Assembly (NCBI GenBank): GCA_946478975.1
Contig: CAMLEO010000217.1
Location: 1-12,364 of the forward strand
Direction of reading: 5' to 3'
Origin: an uncultured Steroidobacter sp.
GTDB taxonomy: Bacteria; Pseudomonadota; Gammaproteobacteria; Steroidobacterales; Steroidobacteraceae
Length of the DNA: 12,364 nucleotides
The notes beneath the pieces are model-generated. The model was not told the origin of the DNA. It did no database searches and was given only the letters and a program-made list of their open reading frames with translations. Position numbers and translations under genes: made by a program. Below are positions 7,488-12,364 of this stretch, piece by piece; the stretch's first letter is position 1; each line of letters starts with the position of its first letter.

Positions 7488-7703
7488 ATGAATTGGAGCA
7501 TGGCGGAGAGCAATTGGGCGCAGTTTCGCGGCACTGTGAAAGCGCGCTGGCTGAAGCTCGATGACCAGAGGTTGAGCGCGATCGCAGGCAATCGCGCCGC
7601 GCTGTCGAGCGCCATTCAAGATGTTTACGGCATCACTCGCATGGACGCCGAAAAAGAGATCCGGGCCTTCGAAGAGCGTAACAAGAGCTACCGGCCCAAG
7701 TAG
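7488..7703 (+). CDS. CsbD/YjbJ family stress-response protein
   Basis: A 71-residue hydrophilic protein matching the CsbD-like family (B. subtilis CsbD, E. coli YjbJ). It has the N-terminal NWSMAESNWAQFRGTVKARW, then LKLDDQRLSAIAGNRAAL, SSAIQDVYGI and the C-terminal AEKEIRAFEERN. All four helices of the family pattern are present and the length is normal. These proteins are abundant under general stress (sigmaB or sigmaS control in model organisms), but their molecular role is unknown. The start MNW at 7488 fits the family N-terminus; ATG codons at 7479 and 7500 are alternatives, and the ribosome-binding site is weak (GAG). It is monocistronic and divergent from the PAS operon. Confidence 0.85.
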   Translation: MNWSMAESNWAQFRGTVKARWLKLDDQRLSAIAGNRAALSSAIQDVYGITRMDAEKEIRAFEERNKSYRPK

Positions 7704-7709
7704 CGCAAG

Positions 7710-7739
7710 CGGCGCAAGGTCCCGATGTTTCTTGCGCCG
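7710..7739. terminator. Nine-pair hairpin after the csbD-like gene
   Basis: CGGCGCAAG (7710-7718) and CTTGCGCCG (7731-7739) are perfect reverse complements around a 12-base loop. It begins six bases after the CsbD stop and sits between that gene and the convergent small minus-strand frame. No T-run follows on either side, so termination is likely but not certain. Confidence 0.45.
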
Positions 7740-7764
7740 AGCGGAAAAGCACGCAGCTCGAAGG

Positions 7765-7893
7765 TCAGGGTTTTTCCGGCTGGAACGTGCTGGCCTTGCG
7801 CGCCGCCTGCTGTCGTTGTTTCTCTTCGTTTCTTTTCTTCTGCTGCTCTTCGCGACGCTTCTTTTGCTGCTTGAAGTTGGGTGTCTTGTTCAA
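7765..7893 (-). CDS. Small Lys/Arg/Gln-rich basic protein
   Basis: A short frame encoding about 42 residues, extremely rich in K, R, Q and E, beginning NKTPNFKQQKKRREEQQKKR and ending STFQPEKP. The alternating charged pattern predicts one long charged helix, possibly nucleic-acid or ribosome binding. I believe similar short proteins with a TPNFK start followed by a charged helix occur in other proteobacteria, but I cannot check this. No ATG is available in frame. TTG at 7893 with AGAAGAG upstream gives this form; TTG at 7968 would give 67 residues with a Cys/Arg-rich, unlikely N-terminus. It faces the csbD-like gene across the hairpin at 7710-7739. Confidence 0.42.
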   Translation of the reverse strand: MNKTPNFKQQKKRREEQQKKRNEEKQRQQAARKASTFQPEKP

Positions 7894-7905
7894 GGGACTC
7901 TTCTG

Positions 7906-7979
7906 AAAGGAGGAATGTGAGCGGCAGCATAACAGCCGCCGGCGGTACCTCGCACATTTACCTGTCAAATGACGAGTGA
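7906..7979 (+). promoter_or_regulatory. Strong ribosome-binding site with ATG-TGA start-stop and a 20-codon leader frame
   Basis: AAAGGAGG (7906-7913) is the best Shine-Dalgarno sequence in the accessory block. The first ATG after it (7915) is followed at once by TGA. GTG at 7917 opens a 20-codon frame that stops at 7977-7979 and overlaps an in-frame ATG (7969) of the downstream gene by 11 bases. This may be a leader peptide controlling the HTH-like gene, or a coincidence: the spacing to the GTG is short (three bases). Confidence 0.3.
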
Positions 7980-8019
7980 AGCGCGCACACTGCCGGCCAG
8001 CTCTATTTCAGGTGCGCCA

Positions 8020-8388
8020 ATGCGAAATCTACAGCGACCGGCCGCGTTGCATGCGGCGCTTCGTTTTGTGATTACCAGCGAGATTCCGGCCGAGCACAAA
8101 TCGACGCTCATCGAAGTGCTGACGCAAACGTTACGCAGCGATGAGGCTGCGGAATTGCATCGTGAGGCCGCGGCCCAGGCCCAGGGAGAATGGCGCGAAG
8201 ATGAGATCGTTCAGCTCAAAGCCTTCTTGAACGGCCGCATGGCCCGCAGCTGGCAGCATGCCGATGAGTGCGTCATGCATCTTGCGGCTCAACTGCATCG
8301 CGACCCCGGGTCGGTCCGCACCAAGGCCACCGAGCTTGGCATGGGCGTGGCGGTCGATTATCGATTCGCGCGGCAAATCAACCGCTGA
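8020..8388 (+). CDS. Small protein with helix-turn-helix-like C-terminus
   Basis: A 122-residue soluble protein. Residues 1-55 are helical and Ala-rich with no recognised domain. Residues about 57-108 read GEWREDEIVQLKAFL, then a second helix ending HLAAQLHRDP, then GSVRTKATELGMG. This arrangement (W..DE...L, A..L.R..G.VR.KA..LG) resembles SANT/GcrA-like helix-turn-helix domains, so DNA binding is a reasonable guess, not a demonstrated fact. The start at 8020 has AGGTG (8010-8014) five bases upstream. An ATG at 7969 in the same frame lacks its own ribosome-binding site but could be coupled to the leader frame described above. No partner gene follows on the + strand before prs. Confidence 0.65.
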   Translation: MRNLQRPAALHAALRFVITSEIPAEHKSTLIEVLTQTLRSDEAAELHREAAAQAQGEWREDEIVQLKAFLNGRMARSWQHADECVMHLAAQLHRDPGSVRTKATELGMGVAVDYRFARQINR

Positions 8389-8716
8389 CCGCCGATCGCC
8401 TACAGCGGGCTGCGCTGAGGCGTGAAATCCCCCTTCCCGGGCGTTCCAAAACCCCGACGGCCCGAAATGCGTAGCGGACCGGATCGGAGCGCCTGAATTC
8501 GTGTATATTTCGCCCCCGTTTTCGACCGTGTAGTTCAACTGGTTCACCGGTGCCCGGCGTGCCAGCTTTGGGGCCCTGCGCGGGGAAATCGATGGGAGTG
8601 GAACGGATGAAGCCGCGGGTGGAATCGGTAAGGTACTGATTCTATTCGTTTTCTTATTGGCTTCTGAACGCCGTTCCGCGCCCCGCCAGTTCGCGGTTAC
8701 CAGTCGGAGTGAAGTA
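8389..8716 (+). other. Non-coding stretch upstream of prs
   Basis: These 328 bases hold no convincing gene. A hairpin with a bulged A (8397-8401/8403-8406 with 8414-8417/8418-8422) follows the HTH-like gene and may end its transcript. A TATATT element at 8504-8509 could be the -10 of a prs promoter, though no good -35 is visible; that would leave an untranslated leader of roughly 200 bases. A long prs leader is also known in E. coli. A short A/T-rich run at 8635-8660 precedes the gene, and GGAGTGA (8706-8712) is the prs ribosome-binding site. Confidence 0.5.
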
Positions 8717-9670
8717 ATGGATCGTGCCACGATGGCGGTGTTTACGGGCAACGCCAATCCGCAGCTCGCCCAGGACATCGCGCGTCACCTGATGGTCCCT
8801 CTCGGTCGCGCGGCAGTCAGCCGGTTCAGCGACAGCGAGTGCACCGTGGAGTTGCTGGAAAACGTGCGCGGCCGCGATGTGTTCATCGTGCAGCCGACGT
8901 GCTCGCCGGCCAACGATCACTTGATGGAATTGCTGGTGATGACCGACGCGTGCCGACGCGCTTCGGCGGCGCGCATCACCGCAGTAATTCCTTACTTCGG
9001 TTACGCGCGCCAGGATCGTCGTCCGCGCGCCATGCGAGTGCCGATTACGGCGAAGCTGGTGGCGAACATGATCGCGAGCGCAGGCGTGAACCGCGTGCTC
9101 ACGGTCGATCTGCACGCGGATCAGATCCAGGGATTCTTCGATATCCCGGTCGATAACGTGTATGCCTCGCCGGTGTTGCTCGGCGATGCGTGGAAGCAGA
9201 AGTACGACAACCTGATGGTGGTGTCGCCCGACGTCGGCGGCGTGGTGCGCGCGAGAGCGTTGGCGAAGCGCCTCGACGATGCCGAACTCGCCATCATCGA
9301 CAAACGTCGTCCACGGCCGAACGAGTCGGAAGTGATGAACATCATCGGTGAAGTGCGCGGCAAGACCTGCGTGCTCATCGATGACCTGGTGGATACCGCC
9401 GGCACGCTGTGTCATGCGGCCGAGGCGTTGAAGGCGAACGGTGCGAAGAAAGTGCTGGCGTACATCACCCACCCGGTGCTGTCCCGCCCCGCCATCGACC
9501 GCATCTCGCAGTCCCAGCTCGATGAGCTGGTGGTGACGGATACGATTCCGCTGCGCGAAGAGGCGCGGAACTGCAAGAAGATCCGGCAGCTGAGCGTTGC
9601 CGGGCTGCTCGCAGAGACGATGCGGCGCATCCGAGATGAAGAGAGCGTGAGCTCGCTCTACATCGATTGA
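8717..9670 (+). CDS. prs: Ribose-phosphate diphosphokinase (PRPP synthetase)
   Basis: This enzyme transfers pyrophosphate from ATP to ribose 5-phosphate, giving PRPP for purine, pyrimidine, histidine, tryptophan and NAD synthesis. The 317-residue product has the length of class I enzymes (E. coli 315) and aligns throughout by eye. It contains the RFSDSE and ENVRG segments near the N-terminus, the ATP loop [13 protein letters not shown], catalytic His133 in [26 protein letters not shown], and the PRPP-binding motif [10 protein letters not shown] (residues 222-231). The motif has Ala where E. coli has Gly (DTGGT to DTAGT), a conservative change. The start ATG has GGAGTGA about four bases upstream. 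It heads the prs-rplY-pth-ychF cluster and is separated from rplY by 102 bases with two hairpins. Confidence 0.98.
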   Translation: MDRATMAVFTGNANPQLAQDIARHLMVPLGRAAVSRFSDSECTVELLENVRGRDVFIVQPTCSPANDHLMELLVMTDACRRASAARITAVIPYFGYARQDRRPRAMRVPITAKLVANMIASAGVNRVLTVDLHADQIQGFFDIPVDNVYASPVLLGDAWKQKYDNLMVVSPDVGGVVRARALAKRLDDAELAIIDKRRPRPNESEVMNIIGEVRGKTCVLIDDLVDTAGTLCHAAEALKANGAKKVLAYITHPVLSRPAIDRISQSQLDELVVTDTIPLREEARNCKKIRQLSVAGLLAETMRRIRDEESVSSLYID

Positions 9671-9678
9671 AGGTTTCT

Positions 9679-9708
9679 GTTTCGAGCGGCGGCAACGCCG
9701 TTTGAAAC
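9679..9708 (+). terminator. Thirteen-pair hairpin after prs (GCAA tetraloop)
   Basis: Bases 9679-9691 pair with 9696-9708 over 13 positions (two G-U) around a GCAA tetraloop of the stable GNRA type. It starts nine bases after the prs stop. No T-run follows, so it more likely stabilises the prs mRNA end or acts as a processing or attenuation element than as a classic terminator. Confidence 0.5.
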
Positions 9709-9719
9709 AATCACGGTGG

Positions 9720-9756
9720 CGGCGGGATTGGTCGCGATCCGCCGTTGCTTTGTTTC
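9720..9756 (+). terminator. Second hairpin with T-rich tail before rplY
   Basis: CGGCGG-AT (9720-9728, one bulged G) pairs with ATCCGCCG (9737-9744), followed by the T-rich TTGCTTTGTTTC. This is a plausible intrinsic terminator or attenuator 16 bases before the rplY ATG. Read-through would link prs and rplY; the position close to rplY allows control of rplY translation. Confidence 0.45.
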
Positions 9757-9772
9757 TCAACTGGAGTAATTC

Positions 9773-10516
9773 ATGAAAACCTCGTTTGACCTCGTCGCCG
9801 ATTCCCGCGACGGCGTGCAGGGGAAGGGTGCGAGCCGCCGCCTGCGTCGTGCTGGGAAAGTTCCGGCGATTCTTTACGGCGGCCACCAGGAGCCGAAGCA
9901 GATCCTGCTGGATCACCAGAACCTGCTCACGCTGCTGGTGAACGAAAAGTTCTTCTCCACTATCCTGCAGCTCAAGATCGATGGCCAGCCGCAGGCGGCC
10001 ATTCTCAAGGACGTGCAGCGTCATCCGGCCAAGAACCAGATCCTGCACATGGATCTGCAGCGCGTGCTGGAGAACGAGAAGATCCGCATGACCATTCCGC
10101 TGCACTTCAAGGGCGCCGCTGCGGCGCCGGGCGTGAAGACCGGCGGCGGCGTGGTGTCGCACCTGTTGAACGAAGTCGACGTGCTGTGCTTGCCGAAGGA
10201 TCTGCCGGAGTACCTGGAGATCGACCTGTCGTCGATGGAAATGAACGAGATGCGCCGTCTGTCGGACCTGCAGCTGCCCGCGGGCGTCGAACTGGTCCTG
10301 CTCTCGCACGGTCGCGACGAAGCCATCGTGTCCATCCATCATCCGCGTGCGGAAGAAGTGGAGACTCCGGCTGCTGCCGCCGCCGCTGCTGCGGCTCCGG
10401 CTGCTGGTGCTGCTCCGGCCGCTGGCGCGGCTGCCGCTCCGGCCGCTGGTGGCGACAAGAAGGCCGCCGCTCCGGCTGCTGCCGCTGGCGCCAAGAAGGA
10501 AGGCGGCAAGAAGTAA
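9773..10516 (+). CDS. rplY: 50S ribosomal protein bL25, long CTC/TL5 type
   Basis: This ribosomal protein binds 5S rRNA in the central protuberance of the large subunit. The 247-residue product has an N-terminal L25 domain (about 1-93: KGASRRLRRAGKVPAILYGG, then HMDLQRV) and the C-terminal TL5 beta domain (about 98-190: IPLHFKGAAAAPGVKTGGGV, then the LPEYLEIDLSSMEMNE segment). It ends in a low-complexity Ala/Pro/Gly/Lys tail (about 194-247). E. coli L25 (94 residues) has only the first domain; the two-domain form is typical of many other bacteria. The start ATG has GGAG at 9763-9766. The tail is longer and more Ala-rich than in usual homologues and ends with KKEGGKK, a basic end suited to RNA contact. 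Confidence 0.96.
   Translation: MKTSFDLVADSRDGVQGKGASRRLRRAGKVPAILYGGHQEPKQILLDHQNLLTLLVNEKFFSTILQLKIDGQPQAAILKDVQRHPAKNQILHMDLQRVLENEKIRMTIPLHFKGAAAAPGVKTGGGVVSHLLNEVDVLCLPKDLPEYLEIDLSSMEMNEMRRLSDLQLPAGVELVLLSHGRDEAIVSIHHPRAEEVETPAAAAAAAAAPAAGAAPAAGAAAAPAAGGDKKAAAPAAAAGAKKEGGKK
10394..10490 (+). repeat. Imperfect GCTCCGGCYGCTGG repeats coding the bL25 Ala/Pro tail
   Basis: Copies of GCTCCGGC(T/C)GCTG start at 10394, 10412, 10436 and 10469, encoding A-P-A-A units. The region is almost pure GCN/CCG codons. Such tracts change length by slippage or unequal recombination, so tail length may vary between strains. Confidence 0.65.
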
Positions 10517-10533
10517 CGCCGCGCACGTCGCCT

Positions 10534-10557
10534 GCCGTCCGGGAACATTCGGGCGGC
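10534..10557 (+). terminator. Hairpin shortly after rplY
   Basis: GCCGTCCG (10534-10541) pairs with CGGGCGGC (10550-10557), eight pairs with one G-U. It lies 17 bases after the rplY stop and precedes the stronger hairpin at 10574. There is no T-run after it. Confidence 0.35.
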
Positions 10558-10573
10558 GGGCCGCGTGACACAA

Positions 10574-10618
10574 ACGATGGCGGGCGGATAGCACCACCCG
10601 CCGTCGTTGCGTTATTTT
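10574..10618 (+). terminator. Probable intrinsic terminator/attenuator between rplY and pth
   Basis: ACGATGGCGGG pairs with CCCGCCGTCGT, eleven pairs with one G-U, extended toward the loop past one C-A mismatch. It is followed by TTGCGTTATTTT (10607-10618). Stem strength and T-rich tail fit a Rho-independent terminator. It is only 13 bases before the pth ATG, so pth needs read-through or its own promoter. Confidence 0.6.
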
Positions 10619-10631
10619 CGGTCGCACTCCT

Positions 10632-11213
10632 ATGGCGGGCACTACCCTCAAAATCATCGTCGGCCTCGGCAATCCCGGGCCGGAGCATCTGCTCACGCGT
10701 CACAACGCGGGCTTCTGGTTCGTCGATGCGCTGGCGGCCAAGCTGGGCGGAACCTTTCGCAGCCATGCGAAATTCCATGGCGACATCTGCCGGGTGCAGT
10801 ACTGCGGCCAGGACATCACGCTGCTCAAGCCGACCACTTACATGAATCGCAGCGGGCTCGCGATTCGCGCGCTGGCGGATTACATCAAAGTGACGCCGGC
10901 TGAGATCCTGGTGGTGCACGATGAGCTCGATCTGCCGGTCGGCGATGCGCGCTTCAAGCTCGGCGGCGGCGCCGGCGGGCACAACGGCCTGCGCGACACG
11001 ATCACTCACATGGGCCAGGATTTCTGGAGATTGCGGCTGGGCGTCGGGCATCCCGGCGACAAGTCACAAGTGATCGATTACGTCCTGCGGCGCGCGCCTC
11101 GGGAAGAAGAGGAAAAGATCCTCGCTTCCATCGATCAGTCCATGCAGGCGCTGCCGACGTTTCTCGAACAAGGCGCCGAGCGCGCCATGAATGGTTTGCA
11201 CGGGAAGAAGTGA
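10632..11213 (+). CDS. pth: Peptidyl-tRNA hydrolase
   Basis: This cytoplasmic esterase frees tRNA from prematurely released peptidyl-tRNA. The 193-residue product has all Pth1 landmarks, shifted by four residues relative to E. coli numbering. GLGNPGPEH holds Asn14, TRHNAGF the catalytic His24, and TYMNRSG Asn72. [16 protein letters not shown] holds Asp97 and [12 protein letters not shown]sn118. The C-terminal helix ([14 protein letters not shown]) is complete. No good Shine-Dalgarno sequence precedes the ATG, and a terminator-like hairpin lies just upstream, so its expression is probably low. Its stop overlaps the ychF ATG by one base (TGATG), implying translational coupling. Confidence 0.97.
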   Translation: MAGTTLKIIVGLGNPGPEHLLTRHNAGFWFVDALAAKLGGTFRSHAKFHGDICRVQYCGQDITLLKPTTYMNRSGLAIRALADYIKVTPAEILVVHDELDLPVGDARFKLGGGAGGHNGLRDTITHMGQDFWRLRLGVGHPGDKSQVIDYVLRRAPREEEEKILASIDQSMQALPTFLEQGAERAMNGLHGKK

Positions 11214-12304
11214 TGGGTATCAAGTGCGGCATCGTCGGTCTGCCCAACGTCGGTAAGTCGACGCTGTTCAACGCGCTCACGCGTGCGCAGATTGCAGCGG
11301 AGAACTATCCGTTCTGCACCATCGATCCCAACGTCGGCATCGTGCCGGTGCCGGATCCACGCCTCGGCGTGCTGGCGGGCATCGCCAAATCGGAACGTTT
11401 GCTGCCTGCGACGGTCGAGTTCGTCGACATCGCCGGCCTGGTCGCGGGCGCGTCCAAGGGCGAAGGCCTCGGCAACAAATTCCTTTCTCACATTCGCGAG
11501 ACCGACGCGATCGCGCACGTCGTGCGTTGTTTCGAAGACGACGACATCGTGCACGTCGCCGGCCGCATCAAGCCGCTCGACGACATCGAAATCATCAACA
11601 CCGAGCTCGCGCTCGCCGACCTGGACACCGTGGAGAAAGGCCTGCAGCGCGCGGAGAAGGCGTCGAAAGCGGGCGACAAGGACGCGATCAAACAACGCGA
11701 CCTGCTCAAAAAATTGAAAGATCATCTCGACGCGGGCAAGCCGGCGCGTTCGCTGATCAAGGATGCGGAAGAGCGCAAGCTGCTGCAGGAGCTGCATCTC
11801 ATCACCATCAAGCCGCTGATGTATGTGGCCAACGTGGCGGAGAATGGCTTCACCAACAATCCGCATCTCGATACGGTTCGCAAGCTCGCGGAAAGCGAGA
11901 ACTCGGAAGTCGTCGCGGTGTGCGCGGCGATCGAAGCTGAGATCGCGCAGCTCGAAGAAGCGGACCGCGCCGATTTTCTTAAAGACATCGGGCTGGAAGA
12001 GCCGGGCCTGAATCGCGTGATTCGTGCCGGCTACAAGCTGCTCGGCCTGGAAACATATTTCACGGCGGGCCCGAAGGAAGCGCGCGCCTGGACGGTGCGG
12101 GTCGGTTCCACGGCGCCGCAGGCCGCGGGCGTGATTCACACCGATTTCGAAAAGGGCTTCATCCGCGCCGAAGTCATCGCGTTCAACGACTACGTGAACT
12201 ACAAAGGCGAGCAGGGCGCGAAAGAGGCGGGCAAGCTGCGCCTGGAAGGCAAGGAATACATCGTGCAGGAAGGCGATGTGATGCACTTCCGCTTCAACGT
12301 TTGA
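11213..12304 (+). CDS. ychF: Redox-regulated ATPase YchF (OBG family)
   Basis: A 363-residue product, the same length as E. coli YchF. This OBG-family P-loop protein binds ribosomes and hydrolyses ATP rather than GTP. In E. coli it dampens the oxidative-stress response. The P-loop GLPNVGKS spans residues 9-16, and the [20 protein letters not shown] segment carries the Walker B/switch region. The G4 position reads NVAE (207-210) in place of NKxD, which explains the ATP preference. The C-terminal TGS domain (about 278-363) ends [13 protein letters not shown] 11213 was preferred over an in-frame GTG at 11210. AAGAAG upstream, inside the end of pth, may serve as the ribosome-binding site. pth-ychF linkage is widely conserved. 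Confidence 0.98.
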   Translation: MGIKCGIVGLPNVGKSTLFNALTRAQIAAENYPFCTIDPNVGIVPVPDPRLGVLAGIAKSERLLPATVEFVDIAGLVAGASKGEGLGNKFLSHIRETDAIAHVVRCFEDDDIVHVAGRIKPLDDIEIINTELALADLDTVEKGLQRAEKASKAGDKDAIKQRDLLKKLKDHLDAGKPARSLIKDAEERKLLQELHLITIKPLMYVANVAENGFTNNPHLDTVRKLAESENSEVVAVCAAIEAEIAQLEEADRADFLKDIGLEEPGLNRVIRAGYKLLGLETYFTAGPKEARAWTVRVGSTAPQAAGVIHTDFEKGFIRAEVIAFNDYVNYKGEQGAKEAGKLRLEGKEYIVQEGDVMHFRFNV

Positions 12305-12318
12305 TTTGATGCGGGATG

Positions 12319-12333
12319 GGGGCGTTGCGCCCC
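12319..12333 (+). terminator. Short GGGGCG-TTG-CGCCCC hairpin after ychF
   Basis: A perfect six-pair stem with a three-base loop lies 14 bases after the ychF stop. It is followed by CGACCCCC rather than T residues, so it is at best a weak or Rho-assisted terminator. Nothing else is visible in the last 60 bases. Confidence 0.4.
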
Positions 12334-12364
12334 GACCCCCAGTTCGTAGTTAGAAATTGAAGCG

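Noticed and set aside
7688..7957. 89-residue minus-strand frame with an ATG start overlapping the small basic protein
   Set aside because: It has an ATG but runs under the hairpin and into the end of csbD, with no protein-like pattern. The alternative frame has the stronger charged-helix signal.
8524..8547. tRNA D-arm-like GTGTAGTTCAACTGGTTC upstream of prs
   Set aside because: No anticodon arm, T-arm or acceptor pairing follows, so there is no tRNA or clear tRNA remnant.
8389..8716. Riboswitch upstream of prs (PRPP or ykkC type)
   Set aside because: No recognisable conserved core was found by eye. A covariance-model search would be needed to reopen this.
8654..10696. 680-residue minus-strand open frame opposite prs and rplY
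   Set aside because: Long antisense frames are common in GC-rich coding DNA. Its His/Arg/Gln-rich translation has no domain, while the + strand genes are unmistakable.
11135..12286. 383-residue minus-strand frame opposite ychF
   Set aside because: It is the antisense shadow of ychF, with no ribosome-binding site or family resemblance.

Overview
The window looks like a chromosomal segment of a GC-rich gammaproteobacterium. The right-hand third (about 8.7-12.3 kb) carries prs, rplY, pth and ychF in the conserved gammaproteobacterial order, all on the + strand. In many relatives this cluster lies directly after a tRNA-Gln gene (typically ispE, tRNA-Gln, prs, rplY, pth, ychF). The window begins inside a tRNA-Gln(TTG) gene, but here about 8.6 kb of other genes separates it from prs. 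A lineage such as Steroidobacteraceae, Nevskiales or Xanthomonadales relatives would fit. That placement rests on gene order and protein flavour, not on any search.

Left block (0.28-2.3 kb, minus strand): an NTF2/SnoaL-like protein and a RibD_C/dihydrofolate-reductase-like protein form a short operon. A LysR-type regulator gene lies upstream of them on the same strand. An inverted repeat of LysR-box form (ATTG-N9-CAAT) sits just before the reductase gene.

Central block (2.4-6.05 kb, plus strand): divergent from the LysR gene is a 963-residue regulator with an N-terminal OmpR/CadC-type winged helix, an NB-ARC (STAND) ATPase and a long TPR-like C-terminus. It is followed closely by an alpha/beta hydrolase with a complete catalytic triad. 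The pair ends at a hairpin shared with a convergent minus-strand operon.

Right accessory block (6.17-8.39 kb): a stand-alone PAS-domain protein and an unrecognised partner protein (minus strand), a CsbD/YjbJ-type stress protein (plus), a very small Lys/Arg/Gln-rich reading frame (minus), and a small protein with a helix-turn-helix-like C-terminus (plus). A 328-base non-coding stretch then leads into prs.

Core block: PRPP synthetase, ribosomal protein bL25 of the long CTC/TL5 type, peptidyl-tRNA hydrolase and the YchF ATPase. pth and ychF overlap by one base. Hairpins lie between prs and rplY and between rplY and pth. No integrase, transposase, CRISPR array or toxin-antitoxin pair was seen. 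The least ordinary items are the accessory block at tRNA-Gln, the winged-helix STAND regulator with its hydrolase, the candidate LysR operator, and the PAS/unknown pair.
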